Assembly: GCF_014635305.1 (NCBI RefSeq)
Contig: NZ_BMCS01000003.1
Coordinates: forward strand, 434,001-498,000
DNA length: 64,000 bases
Reading direction: 5' to 3'
Source of the DNA: Williamsia phyllosphaerae
GTDB lineage: Bacteria; Actinomycetota; Actinomycetes; Mycobacteriales; Mycobacteriaceae
Made by a program: the position numbers and the translations under genes. Of this stretch, positions 1 through 8,041 are shown in pieces. How positions within the stretch are numbered: the first letter of the stretch is position 1; the number at the start of each line of letters is the position of its first letter. The notes below the pieces were generated by a model. It was not told the origin of the DNA, did not search any database, and saw only the letters and a program-made list of their open reading frames with translations.

Positions 1-132
1 GAGGGCAACTGGATCTACTTCGTCGCCGTCGACTCCCAGGGCACGACGCTGTTCACCGACAACTACGAGGAGCATCTGCGCAACCGGCAGAAGGCCTGCG
101 ACAACAAGGTCCTCGCGGTCGGATGTCGTTGA
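1..132 (+). CDS. mltG: Endolytic murein transglycosylase MltG-like, C-terminal fragment
   Basis: The window opens inside a gene whose last 43 codons are read in frame 1 and end at TGA 130-132. The visible tail includes GNWIYFVAVDSQGTTLF, typical of the C-terminus of YceG/MltG family proteins, followed by a short Asn/Glu-rich end with two cysteines. The family cleaves nascent glycan strands at the membrane. The gene overlaps the start of aroE by 10 nt, and an MltG-like gene directly upstream of aroE is the arrangement known in M. tuberculosis (Rv2553c-Rv2552c). The catalytic domain lies outside the window, so the call rests on the tail and on synteny. Confidence 0.8.
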   Translation, partial: EGNWIYFVAVDSQGTTLFTDNYEEHLRNRQKACDNKVLAVGCR

Positions 133-971
133 CGGCGGACCCTCGGTCCGCGCAGATTCGCCGCGCCGCGGTCCTCGGGTCACCGATCGGGCACTCCCGC
201 TCACCGGATCTGCACCTCGCCGCCTATCGCGCGCTCGGTCTCGAGCACTGGACCTACGAGCGGATCGAGTGCACCGCGGAGACCCTGCCCGCGCTCGTCG
301 ACGGTCTCGACGAGAGCTACATCGGACTCTCGGTCACGATGCCCGCCAAGGTGGCCGCGCTGCGGCACGCCACCACGGTCACCGATCGTGCCCGTCTCGT
401 CGGCTCGGCGAACACGTTGGTGCGCACCGACTCCGGTCGCTGGCACGCCGACTGCACCGACATCGACGGCGTGACCGGCGCCCTGGCCGAACTCGACGCC
501 GACGACCTGGCGGGGGAGTCGGTCGTGCTGATCGGGGCCGGTGGCACCGCCCGACCGGCCCTGGCCGCGTTGGCGTCCGCCGGGGCCGGTGCGGTCACGG
601 TCGTCGTCCGAGACGCCTCCCGAGCCGACGGGTTGCGCCGGCTCGCAGCCGAACTGCGCATCGACCTGGACACCCGCGCATTCGAGTCGTCGGCGGACCT
701 CACCGCGGTCTGCGCGCGCTCCTCGGTCGTCGTCAGCACGGTCCCGGCCGAGGCGGCCGGTCGTCTCGCCGCGTCGATCGCGGCCGCCCCCCGACTCCTC
801 GACGCGATCTATCACCCGTGGCCCACGCCGGCCGCCGCTGCGGTCGCCGACGCCGGCGGACGCGTGATCGGTGGTCTGGTGATGTTGCTCAACCAGGCCG
901 TCACCCAGGTCGAGTCGTTCACCGGACTGTCCGCGCCGCGCGCGCAGATGGCCGCCGCCCTCGCCGACTGA
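123..971 (+). CDS. aroE: Shikimate dehydrogenase
   Basis: Reduces 3-dehydroshikimate to shikimate with NADPH in the chorismate pathway. The 282-residue length fits the family. The N-terminal substrate motif GSPIGHSRS is at residues 19-27, the catalytic lysine in SVTMPAK is at about K76 and the partner aspartate in the DCTDIDG segment at about D113. The dinucleotide-binding loop is GAGGTARPAL at about residues 139-148. The ATG at 123 overlaps the mltG stop by 10 nt, which suggests translational coupling. The next gene encodes a prepilin peptidase, then aroC-aroK-aroB follow, so this is a broken-up aro cluster. Confidence 0.95.
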   Translation: MSLTADPRSAQIRRAAVLGSPIGHSRSPDLHLAAYRALGLEHWTYERIECTAETLPALVDGLDESYIGLSVTMPAKVAALRHATTVTDRARLVGSANTLVRTDSGRWHADCTDIDGVTGALAELDADDLAGESVVLIGAGGTARPALAALASAGAGAVTVVVRDASRADGLRRLAAELRIDLDTRAFESSADLTAVCARSSVVVSTVPAEAAGRLAASIAAAPRLLDAIYHPWPTPAAAAVADAGGRVIGGLVMLLNQAVTQVESFTGLSAPRAQMAAALAD

Positions 972-1126
972 GCGGCGCACACCTACGCCGTCGGCGACCC
1001 GGTGTCACCCGGGCCGGCCGCGGGATGGGGACAACCCGCCGAGATCGCTGCGGTCCTCGTTTTTCTGCACAGGTCGTTCGTGGGCAGTCGCGTGCGGCGC
1101 CGACGGACGACCACGATGGTTCGGTG

Positions 1127-1525
1127 ATGATCGTCTCGTTCGCGGTGGTGTCCTGGTTGATCGTCCTGTGCGTACACGATCTACGTGCCCATGTCCTGCC
1201 GAACCGGCTGACGGTGCCCGCCGGGGCGGCTGCAGTGGCGATGGGCGTCACCGATCCGCACGTCGGGTTCTCGATTGTGGTCCTGGCCGCGCCGTATCTC
1301 GTCGGCGTGAGCCTCGGAGCCTGTGGCGGAGGTGATCTGAAGCTCGCCGTCGGTCTCGGCGGGGTGGTCGCGGATCCGGTGCTCTCACTCCTGGTCGTCG
1401 TGGCGGCCGCGCTGACGACGCTCGCGGTGGCCACGGTGCGGGGTCGGCGGACGCGGGGAGCGGGTGTGGCGCACGGTCCCGCGCTCGCGGGTGCGGCCGT
1501 CGCGCTCGGTGGTGTCTGGGTCTGA
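1127..1525 (+). CDS. Stand-alone A24-type prepilin peptidase domain protein
   Basis: A 132-residue hydrophobic protein with the two aspartate sites of A24 aspartic prepilin peptidases: an Asp in VHDLRAHVLPNRLT near residue 15 and the GxGD-like site in ACGGGDLKLAVGLGG near residue 68. Several membrane segments cover most of the length. It lacks the N-terminal methyltransferase/zinc domain of long PilD proteins, so it resembles the short TadV/CpaA class. The ATG at 1127 was chosen because it precedes the first hydrophobic segment; a GTG at 1124 is also in frame. M. tuberculosis has a comparable gene (Rv2551c) at this position. No pilin or secretion genes are nearby, so its substrate is unknown. 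Confidence 0.8.
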   Translation: MIVSFAVVSWLIVLCVHDLRAHVLPNRLTVPAGAAAVAMGVTDPHVGFSIVVLAAPYLVGVSLGACGGGDLKLAVGLGGVVADPVLSLLVVVAAALTTLAVATVRGRRTRGAGVAHGPALAGAAVALGGVWV

Positions 1526-1574
1526 GGCGCCGCGCGTTCGGGGCACGGTGCACCACGTGGAAGAATAGGAACTC

Positions 1575-2783
1575 GTGTTGCGCTGGATAACTGCCGGAGA
1601 ATCCCACGGCCCCGCCCTGGTCGCCCTCGTCGAAGGGATGATCGCCGGGGTCGAGGTCACGACGGACGACATATCGTCCCAACTCGCACGTCGCCGCCTC
1701 GGCTACGGGCGCGGTGCGCGGATGAAATTCGAGGCCGACAAGGTCACCGTGCTCGGCGGCGTCCGGCACGGCCGCACGCAGGGCGGACCGGTCGCGATCG
1801 AGATCGCGAACACCGAGTGGCCCAAGTGGGAGACCGTCATGTCGGCCGACCCGGTGGACCCCGCCGAACTCGCCGACGTCGCGCGCAACGCGCCGCTGAC
1901 CCGCCCCCGCCCCGGCCACGCCGACTACTCCGGGATGCTCAAGTACGACTTCGACGACGCACGTCCGGTGCTCGAGCGCGCCAGTGCCCGCGAGACCGCG
2001 GCCCGCGTCGCCGCCGCGACCGTGGCGCGCAACTTCCTCGCCCAGGTGCTCGACGCGCACGTGGTGTCCCACGTGATCTCCATCGGCGCATCCGAACCCT
2101 TCGACGGCGCCACTCCCGGCCCCGACGACCTCGACCGCATCGACGCCAGCCCCGTACGGGCGGCGTCGGCCGAGGCCGAGGCGTCGATGATCGCCGAGAT
2201 CGAGGCGGCCAAGAAGGCGGGCGACACCCTCGGCGGAGTCGTCGAGGTCGTCGTGACCGGCCTGCCCGTGGGCCTCGGGTCCCACGTCAGCGGCGAGACC
2301 CGTCTCGACGCACGCCTGGCCGGTGCCCTGATGGGCATCCAGGCGATGAAGGGCGTGGAGATCGGCGACGGCTTCCTCACCGCACGGCGGCGCGGGAGCC
2401 AGGCCCACGACGAGATGGTCCCCGGACCCGACGGCGTCCTGCGTTCGACCAACCGCGCGGGCGGACTCGAGGGCGGCATGACCAATGGTGAGGCCCTGCG
2501 CGTGCGGGTGGCCATGAAGCCGATCTCGACGGTGCCCAAGGCGCTCTCGACCGTGGACATGTCCACCGGCGAACAGGCCAGTGCCATCCACCAGCGTTCC
2601 GACGTCTGCGCGGTGCCCGCAGCAGGCGTCGTGGCCGAGGCCATGGTCGCGCTCGTCGTCGCGCAGGCCGCACTCGACAAGTTCGGCGGGGACTCGGTCA
2701 CCGAGACCGCCGACAACGTGCGCCGGTACCGCGAGCGTGCCGCCGCGCGACTCCCCGGCGCGGACCACACCGCGACACCGTGA
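1575..2783 (+). CDS. aroC: Chorismate synthase
   Basis: Converts 5-enolpyruvylshikimate-3-phosphate to chorismate using reduced FMN. The 402-residue protein begins MLRWITAGESHGP, the conserved chorismate synthase N-terminus. Downstream are the GHADYSGMLKYDFDDAR region and the ASARETAARVA segment, both family signatures. The GTG start is preceded by an AGGAA element. Its TGA overlaps the aroK GTG in a GTGA junction, implying coupled translation of aroC-aroK-aroB. Confidence 0.97.
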   Translation: MLRWITAGESHGPALVALVEGMIAGVEVTTDDISSQLARRRLGYGRGARMKFEADKVTVLGGVRHGRTQGGPVAIEIANTEWPKWETVMSADPVDPAELADVARNAPLTRPRPGHADYSGMLKYDFDDARPVLERASARETAARVAAATVARNFLAQVLDAHVVSHVISIGASEPFDGATPGPDDLDRIDASPVRAASAEAEASMIAEIEAAKKAGDTLGGVVEVVVTGLPVGLGSHVSGETRLDARLAGALMGIQAMKGVEIGDGFLTARRRGSQAHDEMVPGPDGVLRSTNRAGGLEGGMTNGEALRVRVAMKPISTVPKALSTVDMSTGEQASAIHQRSDVCAVPAAGVVAEAMVALVVAQAALDKFGGDSVTETADNVRRYRERAAARLPGADHTATP

Positions 2784-3370
2784 CCGTCGAGCCCGTGTCG
2801 GATCACGCCCCGGTGGCCGTCCTCATCGGGTTCATGGGCGCGGGCAAGTCGACCGTCGGTGTCGCGTTGGCCGACCTGTTGGGCGTCGGGTTCTGCGACA
2901 CCGACCACGAGATCGAGGCCCGCGCCGGCCGCAGTGTCGCCGAGATCTTCGCCGACGAGGGCGAGCAGTTCTTCCGCACGATGGAGGCGCAGGTGGTGGC
3001 CGACGTGCTCGCGACCCACCTCGGGGTGATCGCGCTCGGCGGCGGAGCAGTCATGACCCCCGCGGTACGGGCGAGCCTCGCCGGGCACCGCGTGGTCCAT
3101 CTCGCGGTCACACCCGAGGCGGGCTTCGCGCGCGTCCGATCCTCGCAACGCCCCCTGCTGCGTCCGGGGCCGGTCGCCGGAACCGCCGAGGCCACCCCCG
3201 AGGACCGATACCGCGCGCTGCTCACCGAGCGCGCCACGACCTATCACCAGGTCGCCGACATCACCACCGACACCACCGGCCGTGCCCCCGCGGTACTGGC
3301 CGACGAGATCGCGCGTGTGCTCGGGGTACGCCCCGCGTCGGCGCCCCGAGACGAAGGACTCCCGCAATGA
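2780..3370 (+). CDS. aroK: Shikimate kinase
   Basis: Phosphorylates shikimate at the 3-hydroxyl with ATP. The protein is 196 residues with Walker A GFMGAGKST at about residues 15-23, the substrate-binding DTDHEIE aspartate near residue 39, the FFRTME arginine segment and the glycine-rich ALGGGAV loop near residue 86. The start is the GTG overlapping the aroC stop. It ends in ATGA, overlapping aroB. The C-terminal tail after about residue 175 is Ala/Pro-rich and less conserved. Confidence 0.96.
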   Translation: MTVEPVSDHAPVAVLIGFMGAGKSTVGVALADLLGVGFCDTDHEIEARAGRSVAEIFADEGEQFFRTMEAQVVADVLATHLGVIALGGGAVMTPAVRASLAGHRVVHLAVTPEAGFARVRSSQRPLLRPGPVAGTAEATPEDRYRALLTERATTYHQVADITTDTTGRAPAVLADEIARVLGVRPASAPRDEGLPQ

Positions 3371-4473
3371 CCGAGCCCATCCGCATCCACGTCGCCACCG
3401 AGCGTCCCTACGACGTCGTCATCGGGCGGGGACTGCTCACCGACGTCGTCGAGGCAGCCGCGGGCGCCGACTCGATCGCGATCCTCTATCAGCCGCCGCT
3501 GATGGCCACGGCCGAGGCGGTCCGCGAGGCCCTCGCCGCCGCCGGGTTCGACGCGCACCGCATCGAGATCCCCGACGCAGAGGCAGGCAAGGACCTCTCG
3601 GTCGCCGCCTTCTGCTGGGAGGTGTTCGGGCGGATCGGCATGAAACGCAACGACATCGTCATCGGCCTGGGCGGGGGAGCGGCCACCGACCTCGCCGGGT
3701 TCGTCGCGGCGACCTGGATGCGCGGGGTGCCGGTGATCAACATCCCGACCACCCTGCTCGGCATGGTCGACGCAGCCGTCGGCGGCAAGACGGGCATCAA
3801 CACCGATGCGGGCAAGAACCTCGTCGGGTCGTTCCACGAGCCCCGCGCGGTGCTCATCGACACCGCGACGCTGGAGACGGTCCCGCCCAACGAGATCATC
3901 GCCGGACTCGCCGAGGTCATCAAGACCGGTTTCATCGCCGACCCCGAGATCCTGACGCTCATCGAGGCCGATCCGGCCGCCGCCCGCGACCCCCTCGGCG
4001 CGGTGCTCCCCGAACTGATCCGCCGCTCGGTGCAGGTCAAGGCCGACGTCGTAGCCGCGGACCTGCGGGAGTCGTCACTGCGGGAGATCCTGAACTACGG
4101 CCACACGCTGGCCCACGCCATCGAGCGACGTGAACAGTACCGCTGGCGTCACGGCGCGGCGGTGTCGGTGGGATTGGTCTACGCCGCCGAACTGGGACGG
4201 CTGGCGGGACGGCTCGACGACGCGACCGCGGATCGGCACCGGGAGATCCTGGAGTCGGTCGGCCTGCCCACCGGCTACGACGACGACGCGTTCGGCGACC
4301 TGCTCAAGACGATGTCGGGGGACAAGAAGAACCGGTCGGGGGTACTGCGATTCGTCGTCCTCGACGGACTGGCGAAGCCCGGACGACTCGAAGGACCCGA
4401 CCCGAGCCTGCTGGTCGCGGCGTACGGGGCCATCGCGCGAACCGCGTCGCCGTCGGGCCCCATCCTGCTCTGA
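3367..4473 (+). CDS. aroB: 3-Dehydroquinate synthase
   Basis: NAD- and metal-dependent cyclisation of DAHP to 3-dehydroquinate. The real start is the ATG at 3367 in the ATGA overlap with aroK, giving 368 residues; the frame is open further upstream but that part only shadows aroC and aroK. Signatures are GLGGGAATDLAGFVAATW, the IPTTLLGMVDAAVGGK segment with its active-site lysine, KNLVGSFHEP, and the metal-ligand region NYGHTLAHAIE. A type II dehydroquinase gene (aroQ), which follows aroB in M. tuberculosis, is absent here. Confidence 0.97.
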   Translation: MTEPIRIHVATERPYDVVIGRGLLTDVVEAAAGADSIAILYQPPLMATAEAVREALAAAGFDAHRIEIPDAEAGKDLSVAAFCWEVFGRIGMKRNDIVIGLGGGAATDLAGFVAATWMRGVPVINIPTTLLGMVDAAVGGKTGINTDAGKNLVGSFHEPRAVLIDTATLETVPPNEIIAGLAEVIKTGFIADPEILTLIEADPAAARDPLGAVLPELIRRSVQVKADVVAADLRESSLREILNYGHTLAHAIERREQYRWRHGAAVSVGLVYAAELGRLAGRLDDATADRHREILESVGLPTGYDDDAFGDLLKTMSGDKKNRSGVLRFVVLDGLAKPGRLEGPDPSLLVAAYGAIARTASPSGPILL

Positions 4474-4497
4474 CCCCAGGGGGTCCGGAGCAGTCGA

Positions 4498-4974
4498 TCA
4501 GGCGGTCTGGTGCTCGCGGGTGTCGTCCTGCGCGTTGCGTGCGTCCTTGCGGGACTGGCGATGGGCCAGGAAACGGCCGACCCCCACGCCTGCGAGGGCG
4601 GGCACGAAGATCAGCAGCGCGGTGAACGAACCGCCGGCGAAGAGCTCGACGAAAAAGCTGTTCTGCCCCATGCCGCCGAACACGTAGTTGCTCAGCGCCC
4701 ACGACACGATGCCGGACACCACACCGGCGAGGACACCGGCCTTGAGCCACATGACGGTGAGGTCGGCGTAGTCATCGGGATCGTCGTGCGCGCGTCCGTC
4801 GATGATGCCGTCGACGCCACCCCAGATGAGGGCGAGCAACACGACCGCGGCGACCGCAGCCGTCTTCCACAACGTCCCGTGCAACGGGGAGTGAACGATC
4901 GCCATACCGAGCAGAACTCGGGCGACGATGTGCACGGCCGACATGGACAGACCGCGAAGCAACCACGAAACCAT
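4498..4974 (-). CDS. Small membrane protein, B-4DMT (Rv2536-like) family
   Basis: A 158-residue protein with about four hydrophobic segments: one beginning WLLRGLSMSAVHIVARV at the N-terminus, then AAVAAVVLLALIWGGV, VLAGVVSGIVSWAL and FTALLIFVPALAGVGVG, followed by a charged cytoplasmic tail. I chose the ATG at 4974 because it starts the first membrane segment and sits 6 nt after a TACGCT -10 element; the frame is open to 5130 but the extra part is Arg-rich and overlaps the pepQ start. Position between aroB and pepQ matches M. tuberculosis Rv2536. The transport label is a family name only; no substrate is known. Confidence 0.75.
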   Translation of the reverse strand: MVSWLLRGLSMSAVHIVARVLLGMAIVHSPLHGTLWKTAAVAAVVLLALIWGGVDGIIDGRAHDDPDDYADLTVMWLKAGVLAGVVSGIVSWALSNYVFGGMGQNSFFVELFAGGSFTALLIFVPALAGVGVGRFLAHRQSRKDARNAQDDTREHQTA

Positions 4975-5045
4975 GGGCGAAGCGTACCCAACGGGCGCTC
5001 GGACATGTGCGCCAACACACACTTGGCGACGGTAGCGTGGTCCCG
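4975..5045. promoter_or_regulatory. Divergent promoter region, both transcripts predicted leaderless
   Basis: Seventy-one nt separate two divergent start codons. On the minus strand TACGCT (4981-4986) lies 6 nt before the ATG at 4974. On the plus strand TAGCGT (5033-5038) lies 7 nt before the ATG of pepQ at 5046. Both match the TANNNT -10 element of actinobacterial SigA promoters, with the start codon at the expected transcription start. Neither start has a Shine-Dalgarno sequence. No convincing -35 element is visible. Confidence 0.55.
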
Positions 5046-6173
5046 ATGACCGCACTGACGCCTTCGGTGACCGATCCACACGCCGCCCACCAGGCACGAC
5101 GCGACCTTCTGCGCGTGCACATCGCGACACTCGGGGCCGACGCCGCGGTGATCGGCGACCTCGTCAACGTGCGCTATCTGACCGGTTTCACCGGATCCAA
5201 CGCCGCGCTGCTCGTCTCGGCGTCGGCCGAGGGCGACCGGATCTGCACCGACGGTCGCTACGTGACCCAGGTCGGCGAGCAGGTCCCCGATGTCGAGGCC
5301 GTGATCGGGCGCGACTGTCCGGGCACCCTGCTCGACCTCGTCGCGCCGTCGGGCCCCACGGTCGCCGTCGAGGAACACGCGCTCACGGTCACCGCGTGGC
5401 GGGCCCTGACCGAGCGCACCGAGGGAGCGCAGCCGCCGGTCCGGCTCGTCGCGCTCGGGCGGGCGGTGGAGAACCTGCGGATGGTGAAGGACGACGGCGA
5501 GGTCGAACTGCTGCGCCAGGCCTGCCAGGCCGCCGACGTCGCGCTCGCCACGATCATCGAGCGGGGTGTCATCGCCCCCGGACAGACCGAGCGGCAGGTG
5601 GCGCGCAGCCTCGAGTGGGAGATGTACGCGTGCGGCGCCGACGACATCTCGTTCGAGACGATCGTCGCGGCCGGCGCGAACTCGGCCGTCCCGCATCACC
5701 GCCCCACCGATGCGATCCTCGCCACCGGCGACTTCGTCAAGATCGACTTCGGTGCCGTCGTCGGGGGGTACCACTCCGACATGACCCGCACCTACGTGCT
5801 GGGGTCGGCCGCGGACTGGCAGCACGAGATCTACGAACTCGTCGCCGCCGCCCAGGCGGCCGGGCGGGCCGCGCTGAGCCCCGACGCCCCGGTGGTGGAG
5901 GTGGACGCCGCGGCGCGATCGGTGATCGACGACGCCGGCTACGGGGAGAACTACGTGCACGGACTCGGCCACGGCGTCGGTCTGGAGATCCACGAAGCGC
6001 CGGGAATCGGCAAGTTGGGGACGGGTACACTGCCATGCGGTGCGGCAGTCACCGTCGAACCCGGTGTCTATCTGCCCGGCAGAGGCGGCGTCCGTATCGA
6101 GGACACGCTGGTGGTCCGTGCCGGCGCTCCCGAGCTCCTGACCACCACCGACAAGACATTTTCTGTCATCTAG
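5046..6173 (+). CDS. pepQ: Xaa-Pro aminopeptidase / proline dipeptidase (M24B)
   Basis: Cytoplasmic metallopeptidase that removes residues next to proline. It has 375 residues: an N-terminal creatinase-like domain (to about residue 140) and a C-terminal pita-bread domain. Metal ligands can be placed in VKIDFGAVVGGYHSDMTRT (two Asp), HGLGHGVGLEIHEAP (His) and the EPG and RIEDT segments (Glu). M. tuberculosis has pepE/pepQ at this place. The ATG at 5046 is taken because it sits 7 nt after a TAGCGT -10 hexamer. Confidence 0.92.
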   Translation: MTALTPSVTDPHAAHQARRDLLRVHIATLGADAAVIGDLVNVRYLTGFTGSNAALLVSASAEGDRICTDGRYVTQVGEQVPDVEAVIGRDCPGTLLDLVAPSGPTVAVEEHALTVTAWRALTERTEGAQPPVRLVALGRAVENLRMVKDDGEVELLRQACQAADVALATIIERGVIAPGQTERQVARSLEWEMYACGADDISFETIVAAGANSAVPHHRPTDAILATGDFVKIDFGAVVGGYHSDMTRTYVLGSAADWQHEIYELVAAAQAAGRAALSPDAPVVEVDAAARSVIDDAGYGENYVHGLGHGVGLEIHEAPGIGKLGTGTLPCGAAVTVEPGVYLPGRGGVRIEDTLVVRAGAPELLTTTDKTFSVI

Positions 6174-6259
6174 GCGCGCCCCGGCGCGCCTGGTCGACTT
6201 CAAGACGCGCTCGCGCGCGGACCGTGCGCCCGATGTTCGGGTGAGAGGAAGAGACACAC

Positions 6260-6823
6260 GTGGCAAGCACCGCAGATTTCAAGAACGGCCTCGTTCTCCG
6301 GATGGACGACCAGCTGTGGCAGATCCAGGAGTTCCAGCACGTCAAGCCCGGCAAGGGGCCGGCCTTCGTGCGCACCAAGATCAAGAACGTGCTCTCGGGC
6401 AAGACCGTCGACAAGACGTTCAACGCCGGCGTGAAGGTGGAGACCGCGACGGTCGACCGTCGCGACATGACCTACCTGTACAACGACGGCAGCGACTTCG
6501 TCTTCATGGACGCCGAGAACTACGAGCAGGTCTCGATCTCGCCGCAGACCATGGGTGAGGAGTCCCGGTTCCTGCTCGAGGAGATGCGGGTGCAGGTCGC
6601 CATGCACGAGGGCAACCCGCTCTACGTCGAGCTGCCGGTCACCGTCGAGCTGCTCGTCTCGCACACCGATCCCGGCGTCCAGGGTGACCGCTCCACCGGC
6701 GGCACCAAGCCGGCGACGCTGGAGACCGGCGCGGAGATCGCGGTGCCGCTGTTCATCAACACCGGCGACAAGCTCAAGGTCGACTCGCGCGACGGCAACT
6801 ATCTGGGGCGCGTGAACTCGTGA
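6260..6823 (+). CDS. efp: Translation elongation factor P
   Basis: Relieves ribosomes stalled at consecutive prolines. The 187-residue length and the three OB-like domains fit EF-P. The N-terminus STADFKNGLVLRMDD is typical, and the domain I loop KPGKGPAFVR carries the lysine position that is modified in many bacteria. The GTG start follows a GAGAGGAAGAG ribosome binding site at about 6243-6253. nusB follows at short distance, the same order as in mycobacteria. Confidence 0.96.
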   Translation: MASTADFKNGLVLRMDDQLWQIQEFQHVKPGKGPAFVRTKIKNVLSGKTVDKTFNAGVKVETATVDRRDMTYLYNDGSDFVFMDAENYEQVSISPQTMGEESRFLLEEMRVQVAMHEGNPLYVELPVTVELLVSHTDPGVQGDRSTGGTKPATLETGAEIAVPLFINTGDKLKVDSRDGNYLGRVNS

Positions 6824-6881
6824 CCGGTGCGGCAACCCCGGGGTGGGTGCGACCGGTGCGCTGCGCCCGACCCGTGATCCG

Positions 6882-7358
6882 GTGAAGCAGCCCGGAACAC
6901 GGCACAAGGCACGCCAGCGCGCCGTCGACCTGCTGTTCGAGGCGGAGGCGAAAAACGTCGCCGCGCTCGATCTCGTCGCGCAGCGGCGCGAGCTCGTCGT
7001 CGACGACGAGAGCATCGGGATGATCCACCCGTACACCGCGCGCGTCATCGAGGGCCTGGCCACCGACCGCGCGCAGATCGACGCGGTGCTCGAGTCCCAC
7101 CTGCGTGAGTGGACGCTGCCACGGCTGCCCGCCGTGGACCGCGCGATCCTGCGACTGGCCGCGTGGGAACTGTTCAACACCCACGACGTGCCGCCGGTCG
7201 TGGTGGTCGACGAGGCCGTGGAGCTGGCCAAGGAGCTGTCCACCGACGAGTCGCCCGCGTTCGTCAACGGCGTCCTCGGCCGCATCGTCGAGCTCGCGCC
7301 GCAGGTGCGCGCCGCGGCCCAGGCCACCGCGCCCGCCGCCGATCCCGACCGGGAGTGA
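6882..7358 (+). CDS. nusB: Transcription antitermination factor NusB
   Basis: All-alpha RNA-binding protein that acts with NusE at boxA sites. The core is recognised from RHKARQRAVDLLFEAE, LPAVDRAILRLAAWEL, DVPPVVVVDEAVELAK and FVNGVLGRI. The start is uncertain: GTG 6882 gives 158 residues beginning just before the first conserved helix, while GTG 6843 adds 13 poorly conserved residues; neither has a good ribosome binding site. It lies 58 nt after efp and probably belongs to the same transcript. Confidence 0.9.
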   Translation: MKQPGTRHKARQRAVDLLFEAEAKNVAALDLVAQRRELVVDDESIGMIHPYTARVIEGLATDRAQIDAVLESHLREWTLPRLPAVDRAILRLAAWELFNTHDVPPVVVVDEAVELAKELSTDESPAFVNGVLGRIVELAPQVRAAAQATAPAADPDRE

Positions 7359-7397
7359 TCCACCTCGCACGATCCGGGCTCCACACGGCCCGACTGC

Positions 7398-7403
7398 TAG
7401 GGT
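7398..7403 (+). promoter_or_regulatory. Predicted -10 element of the pyr operon
   Basis: TAGGGT matches the actinobacterial TANNNT -10 element. It would start transcription near 7410, just upstream of the PyrR-binding leader and about 53 nt before the pyrR start. No clear -35 is seen. Confidence 0.45.
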
Positions 7404-7418
7404 TCTCGGCGACAGACA

Positions 7419-7456
7419 TCCTTTAACGATCCGTCCAGTGAGGCGGAGAAGGAGGT
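7419..7456 (+). promoter_or_regulatory. PyrR-binding RNA leader that contains the pyrR ribosome binding site
   Basis: The leader contains CCUUUAACG, then CCGUCCAGUGAGGCGG, then AGAAGGAGGU. The central part folds into a hairpin (CCG and CC paired with GG and CGG around an AGUGA-type loop), and CCUU pairs with AAGG below it. The UCCAGUGAGG core resembles the conserved UCCAGAGAGG of Bacillus PyrR binding loops. The 3' side of the stem is the Shine-Dalgarno sequence GGAGG of pyrR, so PyrR binding would block translation rather than act by attenuation. PyrR-dependent translational repression of this type is described for mycobacteria; its use here is inferred from sequence. Confidence 0.75.
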
Positions 7457-7462
7457 CGGTTG

Positions 7463-8041
7463 GTGACACCGACTGACGGCGCTCCCAGCACCTCTCGAGT
7501 TCTGCTCGACGCCGGGGACGTGACCCGAACCATCGCTCGCATGGCGCATCAGGTGATCGAGAAGACCGCCGTCGACGCCCCCGACGCCCCGCGGGTCATC
7601 CTCATCGGGATCCCCACCCGCGGAACCAGTCTCGCGCGGCGCCTCGCGGCCCGTGTCCAGGAGTTCTCCGGAGTCGACATCCCGGTCGGATTCCTCGACA
7701 TCACCCTCTACCGCGACGACCTGCGGGCCAAGCCGCACCGTCCACTCGAGCGGACGTCGGTCCCGCCGGGCGGCGTCGACTCCGCGCTGGTCATCCTGGT
7801 CGACGACGTCCTCTACTCCGGCCGCACCATCCGCGCCGCCCTCGACGCGCTCCGCGACCTCGGTCGTCCCGCCGCGGTGCAACTGGCCGTGCTCATCGAC
7901 CGCGGACACCGCGAACTGCCGTTCCGGGCCGACTACGTCGGCAAGAACATCCCGACCTCCCGCTCGGAGGACGTGTCGGTGCAGCTCGACGAACACGACG
8001 GCATCGATCAGGTCGTCCTGGCCGAACGGCAGGGCGTCTGA
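7463..8041 (+). CDS. pyrR: Pyrimidine operon regulator PyrR / uracil phosphoribosyltransferase
   Basis: RNA-binding regulator that senses UMP and also belongs to the type I phosphoribosyltransferase fold. The 192-residue protein has the PRPP-binding loop ALVILVDDVLYSGRTIRAAL at about residues 109-128 and the IGIPTRGTSLARRLA segment. GTG 7463 was chosen over TTG 7460 because it lies 6 nt after the strong AGGAGGT ribosome binding site at 7450-7456. It heads the pyr operon and overlaps pyrB by 1 nt (TGATG). Confidence 0.94.
   Translation: MTPTDGAPSTSRVLLDAGDVTRTIARMAHQVIEKTAVDAPDAPRVILIGIPTRGTSLARRLAARVQEFSGVDIPVGFLDITLYRDDLRAKPHRPLERTSVPPGGVDSALVILVDDVLYSGRTIRAALDALRDLGRPAAVQLAVLIDRGHRELPFRADYVGKNIPTSRSEDVSVQLDEHDGIDQVVLAERQGV

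Noticed and set aside
972..1126. Possible terminator CCCGG-TGTCAC-CCGGG after aroE
   Set aside because: Only a five-pair stem in GC-rich sequence without a U-tract; too weak to list.
1248..2768. Minus-strand frame opposite the prepilin peptidase and aroC genes
   Set aside because: Shadow of aroC; no start signal or conserved motif.
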